Positions 24,722 to 33,239 of a stretch of 64,000 nucleotides of DNA are shown piece by piece. The position numbers and the translations under genes are program-made. Source of the stretch: JAEKNW01 sp963678375 (GTDB lineage Bacteria > Cloacimonadota > Cloacimonadia > Cloacimonadales > JAFGVF01); assembly GCA_963678375.2 (NCBI GenBank), contig OY782831.1, positions 1,674,001 through 1,738,000 on the forward strand. Reading direction: 5' to 3'. Positions within the stretch are counted from its first letter, which is position 1. Each line of letters starts with the position of its first letter. Under the pieces are notes generated by a model. The model worked only from the letters and a program-made list of their open reading frames with translations, was not told where the DNA came from and made no database searches.

Positions 24722-26068
24722 ATGTACCACACAGATACTATTACAGCTTTAGCTACTCCAGTGGGTTCTGGTGCTCTTCATATTATAAGAGTTAGTGGTG
24801 ACCAGGCTATTCAAGAAGTAGCAAAAATATTTAAACCACACAAGAAGCTTCTTGAAGCTAAAACACATTCATTGGTCTATGGTAAAATAATCTCCGATAA
24901 CCAACTCCTAGATGAAGTTGTCTGTTCAGTATTTAGAGGACCTAACAGCTTTACAGGTGAAGACTCTGTTGAGATAAGCTGTCATGGTTCTATGTTCGTA
25001 GCTAATTCAATTCTATCTGCTCTCCAAAAATCTATCAGGCTAGCAAAAGCTGGAGAGTTTACCTTAAGAGCTTATTTGAACAATAGATTAGACTTAACAC
25101 AGGCAGAAGCTGTTAATGATATGATTCAAGCTAAAACAAAGAAAGCTCAAGCCTTGGCGATGAATCAGCTTGATGGTTCTTTATATAAAAGGATATCTCT
25201 GCTCTTAGATGAATTATCTAAATACAGGATTCAGTTGGAGCTAGAAATAGACTTCTTGGATGATGATGTCCCAGATATTGATCTAGATTTACTTCAAGAT
25301 AATTTAAAAGAGCTTAAAAATAAATTAGAAACTTTAGTAACTTCTGGTAAACAAGGAAGATTAATTAGAGAAGGCCTTAAAGTCAGCTTGATAGGAAAAC
25401 CAAATGTTGGTAAATCAAGTATATTTAATAAACTTTTAGAAACCGAGAGGGCTATCGTTACTCCTATTCCTGGTACTACAAGAGACTATTTAGAAGAAGT
25501 GATTGCCTTAGAAGGATATCTTATTAGAATTTATGATACTGCTGGTATTCGGGAAACCTCCGATACTATTGAAAAGATGGGTATTGACCGTTCTCGAAGT
25601 ATTATAGAAACAAGTGATATTGTCTTATATATTACTGATGGTAACCATAGTAAAGATGACTATGAAGACTTTGTTGCAGGTCTAGATTCTAATAAAATTA
25701 TTAAGGTTCTTAATAAAACTGATATTCTAACCCAAGATGTGATTAGAGAGTTCTCAGATTATCTTCACTGTCATTCGTCTGACGAAGCTGGTATAAAACC
25801 ATTGAAAGATAAACTTGTATCCTATATCAAGCTATCTGATCAAGAACTAGAATCAGGCTTATTAACTAATAGCAGACAGATATCATCTGTTGAAAAGTCT
25901 ATTATTTCTATTCAACAAGCTATTGCCTCTTTAGATAACTTTATGGGTTATGAATTTACAGCTTTTGATTTAAAAGAAGCTTCTGCTCATTTAGAAGAAG
26001 TTATTGGTAAAATCACTGATGATGACTTGCTAAATTCTATCTTTGATAACTTCTGTATTGGTAAGTGA
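24722..26068 (+). CDS. mnmE: tRNA modification GTPase MnmE
   Basis: 448 residues, full length. The N-terminal folate-binding domain (TDTITALATPVGSGALHIIRVSG) is followed by a helical domain. An inserted GTPase domain has G1 GKPNVGKSS, G2/G3 TPIPGTTRDYLEE and DTAGIRE, and G4 NKTD. The C-terminus is FCIGK with the conserved cysteine. With MnmG it installs the 5-carboxymethylaminomethyl group on U34 of tRNA; mnmG is not in the window. Last gene of dxs-yhbY-mnmE. Confidence 0.96.
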   Translation: MYHTDTITALATPVGSGALHIIRVSGDQAIQEVAKIFKPHKKLLEAKTHSLVYGKIISDNQLLDEVVCSVFRGPNSFTGEDSVEISCHGSMFVANSILSALQKSIRLAKAGEFTLRAYLNNRLDLTQAEAVNDMIQAKTKKAQALAMNQLDGSLYKRISLLLDELSKYRIQLELEIDFLDDDVPDIDLDLLQDNLKELKNKLETLVTSGKQGRLIREGLKVSLIGKPNVGKSSIFNKLLETERAIVTPIPGTTRDYLEEVIALEGYLIRIYDTAGIRETSDTIEKMGIDRSRSIIETSDIVLYITDGNHSKDDYEDFVAGLDSNKIIKVLNKTDILTQDVIREFSDYLHCHSSDEAGIKPLKDKLVSYIKLSDQELESGLLTNSRQISSVEKSIISIQQAIASLDNFMGYEFTAFDLKEASAHLEEVIGKITDDDLLNSIFDNFCIGK

Positions 26069-26150
26069 TTGATAAGCTTAACTAGTTTAATCTGTTAAAC
26101 TTAACCTACCTAGGATAAACCCAAAAAATATCTTATTGCTTGCTTGCCTT

Positions 26151-26216
26151 TCCCTTGATTGTTACTCTCCTAACAAAGTCCTAGAGTTTTATGGAGATTC
26201 TAATAATTAAGGGAGC
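26151..26216. repeat. Dispersed imperfect palindrome, family A copy 2
   Basis: Arms CCCTTGATTGTTACTCTCC and GGAGATTCTAATAATTAAGGG pair imperfectly around a centre with CTAGAGTTTTATGG. It resembles 1630-1698 and more weakly 43921-43983. Confidence 0.5.
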
Positions 26217-26270
26217 TAACATGTTTATTATTAGTAGAATGTGGACTTCCAAATAGTATAGCCTGCAAAT

Positions 26271-26447
26271 AACTGGGAGTGCGGATGCCCACATCCGCAT
26301 TTGGCTTTTGACAAAAAGGCAAATATTAGTAAAGGAAATTATGATTTCCTTTATTAAGCTTTATTCTTTTTCCCAGAGAAAAAGATGCGGATGTGGTCAT
26401 CCGCTTTCCCAGTTAAATTGCGGATGTGGTCATCCGCTTTCCCAGTT
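26271..26447. repeat. Composite REP-like element, copy 2
   Basis: Unit a: AACTGGGAGTGCGGATG then CCCACATCCGC (26271-26298). Units b and c: GCGGATGTGGTCATCCGC followed by TTTCCCAGTT (26387-26414, 26420-26447). The core contains its own perfect hairpin AAAGGAAAT/ATTTCCTTT. The same head, core, two-tail order occurs at 18850-19012, but the cores do not match. Confidence 0.85.
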
Positions 26448-26458
26448 ATACACAAGAA

Positions 26459-28063
26459 TTATCTCAGATATTCCTTAGCCTTCCTAATAATTTCTTGATC
26501 AGTACCTAGCAATTCAGCTATCATAAGTCCAGCTTGGGGAGTTTCTCTTTTGCCAGTGATTTTGATAAGATTATACTTCATTTTTTTATGGAGAGCTTTA
26601 AGCCTATTATCAGGATTAATCTGATTTTGGTCTCTGATTTCTTTGAAATCATCTTCTGTAATTCCGGGGATAGTAAAGTGGGCGACACCTTCAATTTCTA
26701 AAGGTGAATTAAAATGAGTAGCACAAAAGCAGAAATTATTTTTGATATACAGTGTTTCGAACATAGCTTTTGATAGGGCATTACCTTCTTTAGGGTTAGT
26801 ACCTCTAGCAAATTCATCTAAGATGAAGAGTCCTTTCCCAGGTCTTCCATAATAGGAGTTTATCCTTACCAACTCTTTACCAAAAGAAGATAAATCAATA
26901 GATTTCTGATTAGCTTCATCACCTGTAACTAGGATGTAGTCGAAGAGAGGTATAATACATTTATAAGCTGGGACAGGGAAACCATGTTGAACAAGATAGG
27001 AGAATTGTCCTAAAGTAGTAAGGGCTGTAGATTTACCTGCCATATTAGCACCAACAAGGATGTTCATTTTATTGTCTAACATTAGGTCAATTTTCTGATA
27101 TTTGATAGACACTCTTTTTAAGGCATCATAGACTGGTATATTGACAGCTTGGATAATCTGGACCTTATATTCCTTAGTTAAGATAGGTAGAGTGCAGTTG
27201 TATTTAAGAGCAAAAATTGACTTTCCTAGAATATCATCAAATTTGGCTACTATTTCAAGGGAAGTGGCCAAAACATCTTGGTACTTTTTTAATTGTGTTG
27301 AAAGCTGTAAAATTACTTGATTAGAAAGATCTTCTTGTTTAATAAAGAGTTCATTTAGTCTATATTCGTAATCCCTTATAGCTTCAGGGTATTTAATATA
27401 ATAGATTGTATTAGCAAAATTTTCTTCTTGAATACCAAAGAAGTCACTTTCTTCAATTTTTGTTTTTAAAGCTGTCTTCATATTAGAGACAATTATTTTC
27501 TCTTCAATTTTGCTTAGCTTTAAGTCATCAATTATTTTTTGCCTAAATAACTGCTGTTCGATTTTCTTTTTTCGTGAAAGAGAAGCAATTTTCTCTCTAA
27601 CAGCTTGTAGCTCTGAGGAATAAGAAGAAGATATTTTGAAGGTTGGAACTTCTTGACCATCTGGGTCTAAGATATTAAATACACGTCTTAAGTGAGGGAA
27701 ATCTTCAACTACTTTAATTTTATCTTTAGCTAAATGAAGTCTTAATCTCTCATAAAAATAGCAGAATTGCTTAATCTCGAAGAGCTCATGAATCTGGATA
27801 TCTTTACCTAAACGCTTTATGCTATAAGAAATATCTTTAAGATGAATTAGCTCATTTTTAAGTTTATCTTGCAAAACTTTATTGTCTGCTATTTTTTCAA
27901 TTACTTGGCCTAGTAATTGAAAGTAAGCTGTCAGCTCATCTTCTTGTCCTGGGAGGTAGTGTTGTAAAGTTTTCCTATGTTTTCTACCCAACTCCGAAAA
28001 AGTTTCAACTCTATCTAAGATCTCTTTTAAATCAAGAGCTTCAAAAGACCATTTATCTAACAT
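26459..28063 (-). CDS. MutS-family ATPase (MutS-like, possibly KamC-type)
   Basis: 534 residues. It has a helical core and a C-terminal MutS ATPase: Walker A VGANMAGKST (about 340), GDEANQKSIDLSSFGKEL, Walker B LFILDEFARGTNP and switch CATHFNSPLEIEGV. It lacks the N-terminal mismatch-recognition domain of MutS1 and the Smr/KOW tail of MutS2. MutS-like ATPases of this size accompany lysine 5,6-aminomutase genes in lysine fermenters (KamC), but no aminomutase gene is in the window, so that role is only a possibility. It stands alone between repeat-rich gaps. Confidence 0.72.
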   Translation of the reverse strand: MLDKWSFEALDLKEILDRVETFSELGRKHRKTLQHYLPGQEDELTAYFQLLGQVIEKIADNKVLQDKLKNELIHLKDISYSIKRLGKDIQIHELFEIKQFCYFYERLRLHLAKDKIKVVEDFPHLRRVFNILDPDGQEVPTFKISSSYSSELQAVREKIASLSRKKKIEQQLFRQKIIDDLKLSKIEEKIIVSNMKTALKTKIEESDFFGIQEENFANTIYYIKYPEAIRDYEYRLNELFIKQEDLSNQVILQLSTQLKKYQDVLATSLEIVAKFDDILGKSIFALKYNCTLPILTKEYKVQIIQAVNIPVYDALKRVSIKYQKIDLMLDNKMNILVGANMAGKSTALTTLGQFSYLVQHGFPVPAYKCIIPLFDYILVTGDEANQKSIDLSSFGKELVRINSYYGRPGKGLFILDEFARGTNPKEGNALSKAMFETLYIKNNFCFCATHFNSPLEIEGVAHFTIPGITEDDFKEIRDQNQINPDNRLKALHKKMKYNLIKITGKRETPQAGLMIAELLGTDQEIIRKAKEYLR

Positions 28064-28142
28064 TTATACCTCGAATTTCCTCATTTCTTACATTCAATAA
28101 TTAGCTGAAATACTGGCAAGCTTTTTTTAGCTCTCTCTCTAG

Positions 28143-28201
28143 TAGACCTGACTTCCTCAACCGTAAGTAAGGGACTTCGGACGAATATAATATAAGAACT
28201 A
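28143..28201. repeat. 59-base hairpin repeat, family B copy 2
   Basis: TAGACCTGACTTCCTCAAC followed by GTAAGTAAGGGACTTCGGA and ending AAGAACTA. It aligns over its length with 20959-21018. It sits 85 bases upstream of the ECF sigma gene. Confidence 0.65.
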
Positions 28202-28285
28202 GACAAAAAGGGAAAAATAAAAAAAATAAAAAAATACCAACACTTGCTGGTTTTCATTCGTCTTAGTTTATGAAAAGGAGATAAA

Positions 28286-28774
28286 ATGGATAAAATTGAA
28301 GAGATAATTATTGATTATTCTGACTTGATAGCAGATTATGCTTTGTCAATTGCGCATGACAAAGATCTTGCAGATGATATTGTGCAAGATTGTTATCTTA
28401 AGATTATCAATAATAATCTTCTTTTAGCCCGTTTAACCCCTAATCAAATTAGAAGCTGGCTTTTCACTGTGATTAAAAACATTCTTATTGATAAGAAAAG
28501 AAAAAAAAGAATCGAAAACATACCCTTAGAAATAGCTACAAGCTATGAGGATAATCTTGTTCTGACTAGTCAGGTAGAAATCTTGCTAGATTATTTACCT
28601 GAAGATGAAAGAAACATTATTTATAATAAGTATTGGTTGGGGATGAATTCTCAAGAAATTGCAGGTGAAATGAACATGTCTGCCTCTACTGTAAGGTGGA
28701 AACTGCAAAAAGCTCTGAGTAGTCTAAGACAAAAGGTAGGAGACTCTTTATGGAAACAAGACTATTATCTTTAG
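28286..28774 (+). CDS. ECF-type RNA polymerase sigma factor
   Basis: 162 residues, normal ECF size. Region 2 (about 5-75) includes DLADDIVQDCYLKI and IRSWLFTVIKNILIDKKRKK. Region 4 (about 100-155) includes LPEDERNIIYNKYWLGMNSQEIAGEMNMSASTVRWKLQKAL, with a helix-turn-helix. AAAAGGAG precedes ATG 28286. No transmembrane or zinc-type anti-sigma gene is next to it; instead a 47-residue ORF overlaps its end and a repeat protein follows, so these are candidates for its target or regulator. No ECF consensus promoter could be assigned. Confidence 0.88.
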   Translation: MDKIEEIIIDYSDLIADYALSIAHDKDLADDIVQDCYLKIINNNLLLARLTPNQIRSWLFTVIKNILIDKKRKKRIENIPLEIATSYEDNLVLTSQVEILLDYLPEDERNIIYNKYWLGMNSQEIAGEMNMSASTVRWKLQKALSSLRQKVGDSLWKQDYYL

Positions 28775-28893
28775 GCGAGTGGATTATAATGCATTTGATA
28801 CCATTCACAAGGACAGAAAACGCGGAAGAATTATCAGAAGATGACTTAGAAGAACTAGAAAAAATTAGAGAAGAAAATCATATTTGGAGATAA
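28750..28893 (+). CDS. Unrecognised 47-residue acidic protein between the ECF sigma factor and repeat protein
   Basis: ATG 28750 to TAA 28893 encodes METRLLSLGEWIIMHLIPFT, then an acidic tail (ELSEDDLEELEKIREENHIW). TAGGAG lies about eight bases before the ATG, inside the sigma gene, and the ORFs overlap by 25 bases in different frames. The N-terminal half is hydrophobic/amphipathic and the C-terminal half is a charged helix. The next gene begins 12 bases after the stop behind AAAGGAG. Size and placement would suit a small sigma-binding regulator, but that is inference; I recognise no family. Confidence 0.6.
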   Translation: METRLLSLGEWIIMHLIPFTRTENAEELSEDDLEELEKIREENHIWR

Positions 28894-28905
28894 AGGAGAA
28901 TAAAA

Positions 28906-30111
28906 ATGAAAAGAATAGAAAACATTGGCGCTGTGGACTTAAGATTTGCTGACAAAGAGACTTTGGAAAATATATCACAAATTTCTAATACTGGAATAGT
29001 AATTTATTCGCAAAGAGTAAAGAATTTAATGTCAAATATTGCTATTTCTAATACAGGCATGGTAGAAGAAGTTCCTGAAGACTATAAGTTAGAAGTAGGT
29101 AACCTTGATATTAATAAAGCAATGCTTGAAGCTATGGAAAGTCCTCTAAAGAGTGTTATCTTAGGTGTGATAACAATTGATCATGATGTTACTGCTGAAT
29201 TAATTCAAAACAAGATTGAAGGCATATTTAATATTGGCATTATTAATGCTCCTAAAGATCTTGTGGGATTAGTTAAAAGTAAGGTACTCAAAAATATAGG
29301 GGTAATAAGAGAAACTTCCAAAGATAGACTTTCTATCCAAGGGAGCAAAGAGCTTACCAATAACTATTTGAAGAGCCTCAAGGATGATATTAATTTGGAA
29401 GTTATGGGAAGCCTTTCAATGTTAGAAGATATCGATTTAGATTTATTTTCTCAGAAAGTAAAAGCAATTTCCCTTATGGGGTCTGCAACAGTTCGTGAGA
29501 AATATCAAACATTTTTTGAGAGCATTGCTAAAGTTCAAGGCTCTTTGAGAATTGTTCCAGATAATTGCAAGATTCTTAGATCACTAACCCAACTTGATTC
29601 TATCCAAGTTAGAAGAATGGCTAAAGAAAATATCTATTCTCATGGTTCAATAATCTTCAAAGAAGATGTGACTCCTGCTGACCTAGAACAAGGAATGGGT
29701 AAAATTCTTAAGTGTAAGAGAATCTTAGCTCATAAGAAGCTAGTGGATAGTCTTATTGAAATTATTGATTCAGATATTCCTATTACCTCTTATGCTGGTA
29801 AGCTGGTTATTAATAGCGGAGAAAAGACTTTCACCCAACTAGAACTGCAATATGCTAAGGAAGCTTACTTTATAATTAATAAGGGAGTGCTTAATTTTGA
29901 AGACAAAATTGATCCTGATTTATTCTATGAAAAAATCGATATTCTAGAAAACTATGGTCAAATCTTAGCTCCTGAATCACTATATGGTCTAGTAGAACTT
30001 AAAACTACTCTTAATAAAGGAGAACTGATTAATACTTCTAAAAAGACAGAAAAGGCTGAAAAAGAAAAAGATACTGATACTATCTCTAATATGGGTATGT
30101 TGAAGTTGTAA
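28906..30111 (+). CDS. Repeat protein with NxG motifs, possibly a solenoid, unknown function
   Basis: 401 residues, no signal peptide or membrane segment. About 14 degenerate repeats of 22-28 residues share hydrophobic-x-N-x-G-x-hydrophobic then a charged, helix-like segment. Examples are IENIGAVDLRF, ISNTGIVIYS, ISNTGMVEEV, IFNIGIINAP, LKNIGVIRET, EVMGSLSMLE, LMGSATVREK, YSHGSIIFKE, YAGKLVINS, ENYGQILAP and a final ISNMGMLKL. The alternation suggests a strand-turn-helix solenoid. A Lys/Glu-rich linker precedes the last motif. It is probably transcribed with the ECF sigma gene and ends at a terminator. I do not recognise the family. Confidence 0.7.
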   Translation: MKRIENIGAVDLRFADKETLENISQISNTGIVIYSQRVKNLMSNIAISNTGMVEEVPEDYKLEVGNLDINKAMLEAMESPLKSVILGVITIDHDVTAELIQNKIEGIFNIGIINAPKDLVGLVKSKVLKNIGVIRETSKDRLSIQGSKELTNNYLKSLKDDINLEVMGSLSMLEDIDLDLFSQKVKAISLMGSATVREKYQTFFESIAKVQGSLRIVPDNCKILRSLTQLDSIQVRRMAKENIYSHGSIIFKEDVTPADLEQGMGKILKCKRILAHKKLVDSLIEIIDSDIPITSYAGKLVINSGEKTFTQLELQYAKEAYFIINKGVLNFEDKIDPDLFYEKIDILENYGQILAPESLYGLVELKTTLNKGELINTSKKTEKAEKEKDTDTISNMGMLKL

Positions 30112-30128
30112 AAGATGAATAATAAGAT

Positions 30129-30167
30129 GCCTTTGCTAGTTTTTTGAGCTAGTGAAGGCTTTATTAT
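30129..30167 (+). terminator. Intrinsic terminator of the sigma/repeat-protein cassette
   Basis: Stem GCCTTTGCTAG (30129-30139)/CTAGTGAAGGC (30149-30159) with one internal mismatch pair, followed by TTTATTAT. Confidence 0.7.
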
Positions 30168-30328
30168 ACGTTGGAAGTTGATTTGTAAGTTCCTTTATGA
30201 TGATGAAAAGACACACCTGAAGATAAGATGAGGTTATCTTATATTACTTTCACTCTCCATCAACTAGACTTGCTCTTCACATTCTTGTTATACTTTAAAA
30301 AGTTATCTTAGCTTTAGAAAATCTTTCA

Positions 30329-30351
30329 TTGACAAAATTTTTTCGTATAAA
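30329..30351 (+). promoter_or_regulatory. Possible promoter for the M14 carboxypeptidase gene
   Basis: TTGACA (30329-30334) and TATAAA (30346-30351) are 11 bases apart, with AATTAT at the more usual 16-base spacing. They lie 34 bases before the ATG. Confidence 0.35.
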
Positions 30352-30384
30352 ATTATCTAATTAACTACACATTGGGAGAAATTT

Positions 30385-32940
30385 ATGCTGAAAAAGATTA
30401 TTGTTTTAATGTTAATAATGTTAGCTAGCAATCTATTTAGTGATGTACCAGAAAAGTATATATCAATAGAAATACAATCAAGATCGGATATTTCTGAATT
30501 AACTAAGCTTGTTTCAATAGATAAAAGAGAAGGTAATATAATCTATGCTTATGCTCTACCGCATGAAATTGCTTTTTTAGAAGAAAGAGGGATTGTATAT
30601 GAACTAGAAAGCTTACCAAATAATGAGAGAGCAACTCTTACTATGGCTACAAATATAGAAGAAATGTCTAATTGGGATAGGTACCCAACATTTGAAGTAT
30701 TTCTTGAAATGATGAGTAATTTTGCCAGTGATTACCCTAATCTCTGTCTTCTAGAGAATATAGGTTATTCCCAGAACAACAGACAGATACCTGTTGTAAA
30801 AATAACAAGTAATGTTAATCAAGAAACAGCAAAACCAGCTTTTTATTATTCAGGGCAGATGCATGGCGATGAAGTAGTTTCATATATATTATTACTTAGG
30901 TTAATTGATGAACTCCTAAGCAATTATGGGAGTGATCAAGAGATTACAGACTTGGTAAACACAACAGAGATTTGGATAAATCCTTTGGCTAATCCAGATG
31001 GAACATATTATGGAGGCAATGACACTGTTAGTAATGCTAGAAGATATCTCGCCAATAATTTAGATGCAAACAGAAATTATATAGACTTTATTGATGGCTA
31101 CCCAGGTACTGGTTCTTCGACTACGGTTTCTCAAGAGAACTTAGATCAAATTGACTTCATGACTGGTAAAGGAATTGTCATGTCAGCCAACACTCATAGT
31201 GGTCAAGAAGTAGTCAACTATCCTTGGGATACAATTCCTGGACTACATCCAGATGATTTATGGTACCAGCAGATAAGTCGAGTTTATGCTGATGCGGTAC
31301 ATGAAGATGCACCAGCTACTTATATGGATGGTTTTGATGATGGTATTACTAATGGTTATGAATGGTATGAAGCTAATGGGACCAGACAGGACTACGCTAA
31401 TTATTACCTAGGGATTAGGGAAATAACTATAGAACATTCAATGGCTAAACTCCTAGATGTTAGCGAATTAAACAATCATTGGACCTATAATCGTGATGCC
31501 TTAATTCAGCTAATGGAACAAGTCCATTATGGTATCAAAGGTAATATAACAGATTATCAAGGTAATCCTTTAGTTGCTAGTGTGGAAATATTAAATCATG
31601 ATATTGATGTTACAAAAGTCAGATCAAATGGAGATTTTGGAGACTATTATCGGCCAATATATCCTGGTACTTATGATGTTAAGATAAGTGCTGAAGGTTA
31701 TGAAAGCCAAATCTTTACTAATGTTGTTGTTAGTCCTAATAGCTCAGTTACTTTGGATGCTGTTTTCGGTCAAGAAGAACTAAGTCAAAATATTCAACTA
31801 AATTCAGGCTGGAACTTGATTAGTTATAATCTAGATTATGAAGAGTTATCTCCAACAAGTATTTTTTCAGATATTATAGATAATGTTCAAGAAATCAAAA
31901 ATATGACACAGACTTATTCTCCTGATGTTCCTTACTATTTCAATACTTTAGATAATCTTCTTCCACAAGAAGGATATTGGGTTAATGTTAATGAAAATAG
32001 CTTGTTAGAATTAAGAGGGAATGCTTATGATCAAACAAGTGTTATAGAATTAAACACAGGTTGGAACTTAGTCGGTTATTTGCCACAAGAAAGTACTTCT
32101 CCAGAAATAGCACTAAGTTCGATTAACGATAAATTACTACAAGTAAAAGACCTTACTTCAATTTACAATCCAGCTATGCCTGATGTCTTTAATACAATGG
32201 AGCTTATGTCTCCTAGCAAGGGGTATTGGCTTGAAGTAGCTGAATCTTGTTCTTTGATTTACAATGTTCAACCTGTTAGCAAAGTAGTAAGAGAAAATAA
32301 TTGCCCTTGGGATATAAGCATTTACCCAAACAATAGTGCTATAATATATGCAGAATTTGAAACAGATGACTTTCTGATAGATTATGAAAATGACTATATA
32401 GGTGTCTTCTCTGGAGATGAATGTTTAGGGGCTGGTCAACTTGCTCAATACATTGATAATCAAGGGAATGAAAAGAACATTGTAGTACTTGTAGTTCAGA
32501 TTCCAAGTAATCAAGCAAGTTATAATTTTGTTTATTACCAGTCACAGGAAGGACAAAGACTGGCTTTAAATCAAGAAATGACTCTTCAAGCTGGTCAAGT
32601 ATATGGCCAAGTTCCTGATCAATTAATTAGTCTAAACTATCAATCGACAGAAATTAGCAATAATAATGTAGATCAAGTTAATTCTTTTACTATTTATGCT
32701 AAGTCTAATCCTTTTACTAATATTTTAAATATTGGTCTATATGCAAAAATTGAACAAGATCTTGAACTTAGTCTTTATAATTTAAAAGGTCAGAAAGTAG
32801 CCACAAAAAAACTTAGATCTCTTGCAGGGCAAATGACTGACATTAGCTTTAATACTGATAAGTTAGCATCTGGTATTTACTTTGTAAGAACTGAAAGTTG
32901 TAGAAAAACATCAACACTTAAGGTAATTAAGATTAAGTAA
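30385..32940 (+). CDS. Secreted M14 zinc carboxypeptidase with C-terminal type IX sorting domain
   Basis: 851 residues. Signal peptide (IIVLMLIMLASNLFS); propeptide to about 100. The M14 domain (about 105-385) has zinc ligands H160 and E163 (MHGDE) and H271 (NTHSGQE), and catalytic E350 (EITIEHS). A carboxypeptidase regulatory-like domain follows (about 390-465, GNITDYQGNPLVASVEI), then duplicated beta modules (GWNLISYNLDYEE and GWNLVGYLPQEST). A C-terminal sorting domain is present (NPFTNILNIGLYAKIEQD, LYNLKGQKV, LASGIYFVRT). It would be exported through the outer membrane, probably by the PorU/PorV-type machinery encoded near 56-62 kb, to digest extracellular peptides. Confidence 0.9.
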   Translation: MLKKIIVLMLIMLASNLFSDVPEKYISIEIQSRSDISELTKLVSIDKREGNIIYAYALPHEIAFLEERGIVYELESLPNNERATLTMATNIEEMSNWDRYPTFEVFLEMMSNFASDYPNLCLLENIGYSQNNRQIPVVKITSNVNQETAKPAFYYSGQMHGDEVVSYILLLRLIDELLSNYGSDQEITDLVNTTEIWINPLANPDGTYYGGNDTVSNARRYLANNLDANRNYIDFIDGYPGTGSSTTVSQENLDQIDFMTGKGIVMSANTHSGQEVVNYPWDTIPGLHPDDLWYQQISRVYADAVHEDAPATYMDGFDDGITNGYEWYEANGTRQDYANYYLGIREITIEHSMAKLLDVSELNNHWTYNRDALIQLMEQVHYGIKGNITDYQGNPLVASVEILNHDIDVTKVRSNGDFGDYYRPIYPGTYDVKISAEGYESQIFTNVVVSPNSSVTLDAVFGQEELSQNIQLNSGWNLISYNLDYEELSPTSIFSDIIDNVQEIKNMTQTYSPDVPYYFNTLDNLLPQEGYWVNVNENSLLELRGNAYDQTSVIELNTGWNLVGYLPQESTSPEIALSSINDKLLQVKDLTSIYNPAMPDVFNTMELMSPSKGYWLEVAESCSLIYNVQPVSKVVRENNCPWDISIYPNNSAIIYAEFETDDFLIDYENDYIGVFSGDECLGAGQLAQYIDNQGNEKNIVVLVVQIPSNQASYNFVYYQSQEGQRLALNQEMTLQAGQVYGQVPDQLISLNYQSTEISNNNVDQVNSFTIYAKSNPFTNILNIGLYAKIEQDLELSLYNLKGQKVATKKLRSLAGQMTDISFNTDKLASGIYFVRTESCRKTSTLKVIKIK

Positions 32941-33067
32941 AAGGTTAAATATTTTACATAAAAAATATGATTCACACTGAAATGCAAAAAAAAATTTACA
33001 TCTTTGCTTTATCATCCAGAAGTTTTGTGGAATTTACAGGAAAAAGTTAAAAAAAATAATTTTTTTC

Positions 33068-33096
33068 TTGCCAAAATAATTTTAATATTAATAATG
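33068..33096 (+). promoter_or_regulatory. Possible promoter of the PHP gene leader
   Basis: TTGCCA (33068-33073) with AATAAT (33090-33095) at a 16-base spacing. A start near 33102 would give a leader of about 140 bases ending in the terminator at 33178-33214. Confidence 0.35.
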
Positions 33097-33104
33097 TACT
33101 TAGA

Positions 33105-33214
33105 CTTAGATGATTAATAAAGAGATTTTATCTAAGCTGAATTAAAACCTACAGACCCTACATAGAATGCCCTCCGACAGCGGGGTTACCACCCGGTAAC
33201 TTCGCTGTTTTTTT
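33105..33214 (+). promoter_or_regulatory. Attenuator-like leader with intrinsic terminator before the PHP gene
   Basis: Hairpin 1 pairs CTTAGAT (33105-33111) with ATCTAAG (33130-33136). The terminator hairpin pairs CAGCG (33178-33182) with CGCTG (33203-33207) and GTTACC (33185-33190) with GGTAAC (33195-33200), followed by T7 (33208-33214). The terminator ends only 25 bases before the PHP start and 10 bases before its AAGGAG. So a transcript from upstream must read through it. An 11-codon ORF (MINKEILSKLN) lies in the leader without a good ribosome site. No known riboswitch aptamer was recognised. Confidence 0.45.
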
Positions 33215-33239
33215 ATTACTAGTTAAGGAGAATTTTAAA

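Larger units (their letters stand above)
26069..26458. other. Non-coding gap holding two repeat families
   Basis: About 390 bases between convergent mnmE and the MutS-like gene. No coding frame is evident. It holds a family A palindrome (26151-26216) and a composite REP element (26271-26447). No clear intrinsic terminator for mnmE is seen, so these structures may serve that purpose. Confidence 0.6.

Noticed and set aside
32339..32545. Minus-strand ORF inside the M14 carboxypeptidase
   Set aside because: It lies within the coding sequence of a gene with secure active-site motifs and has no own start signals.
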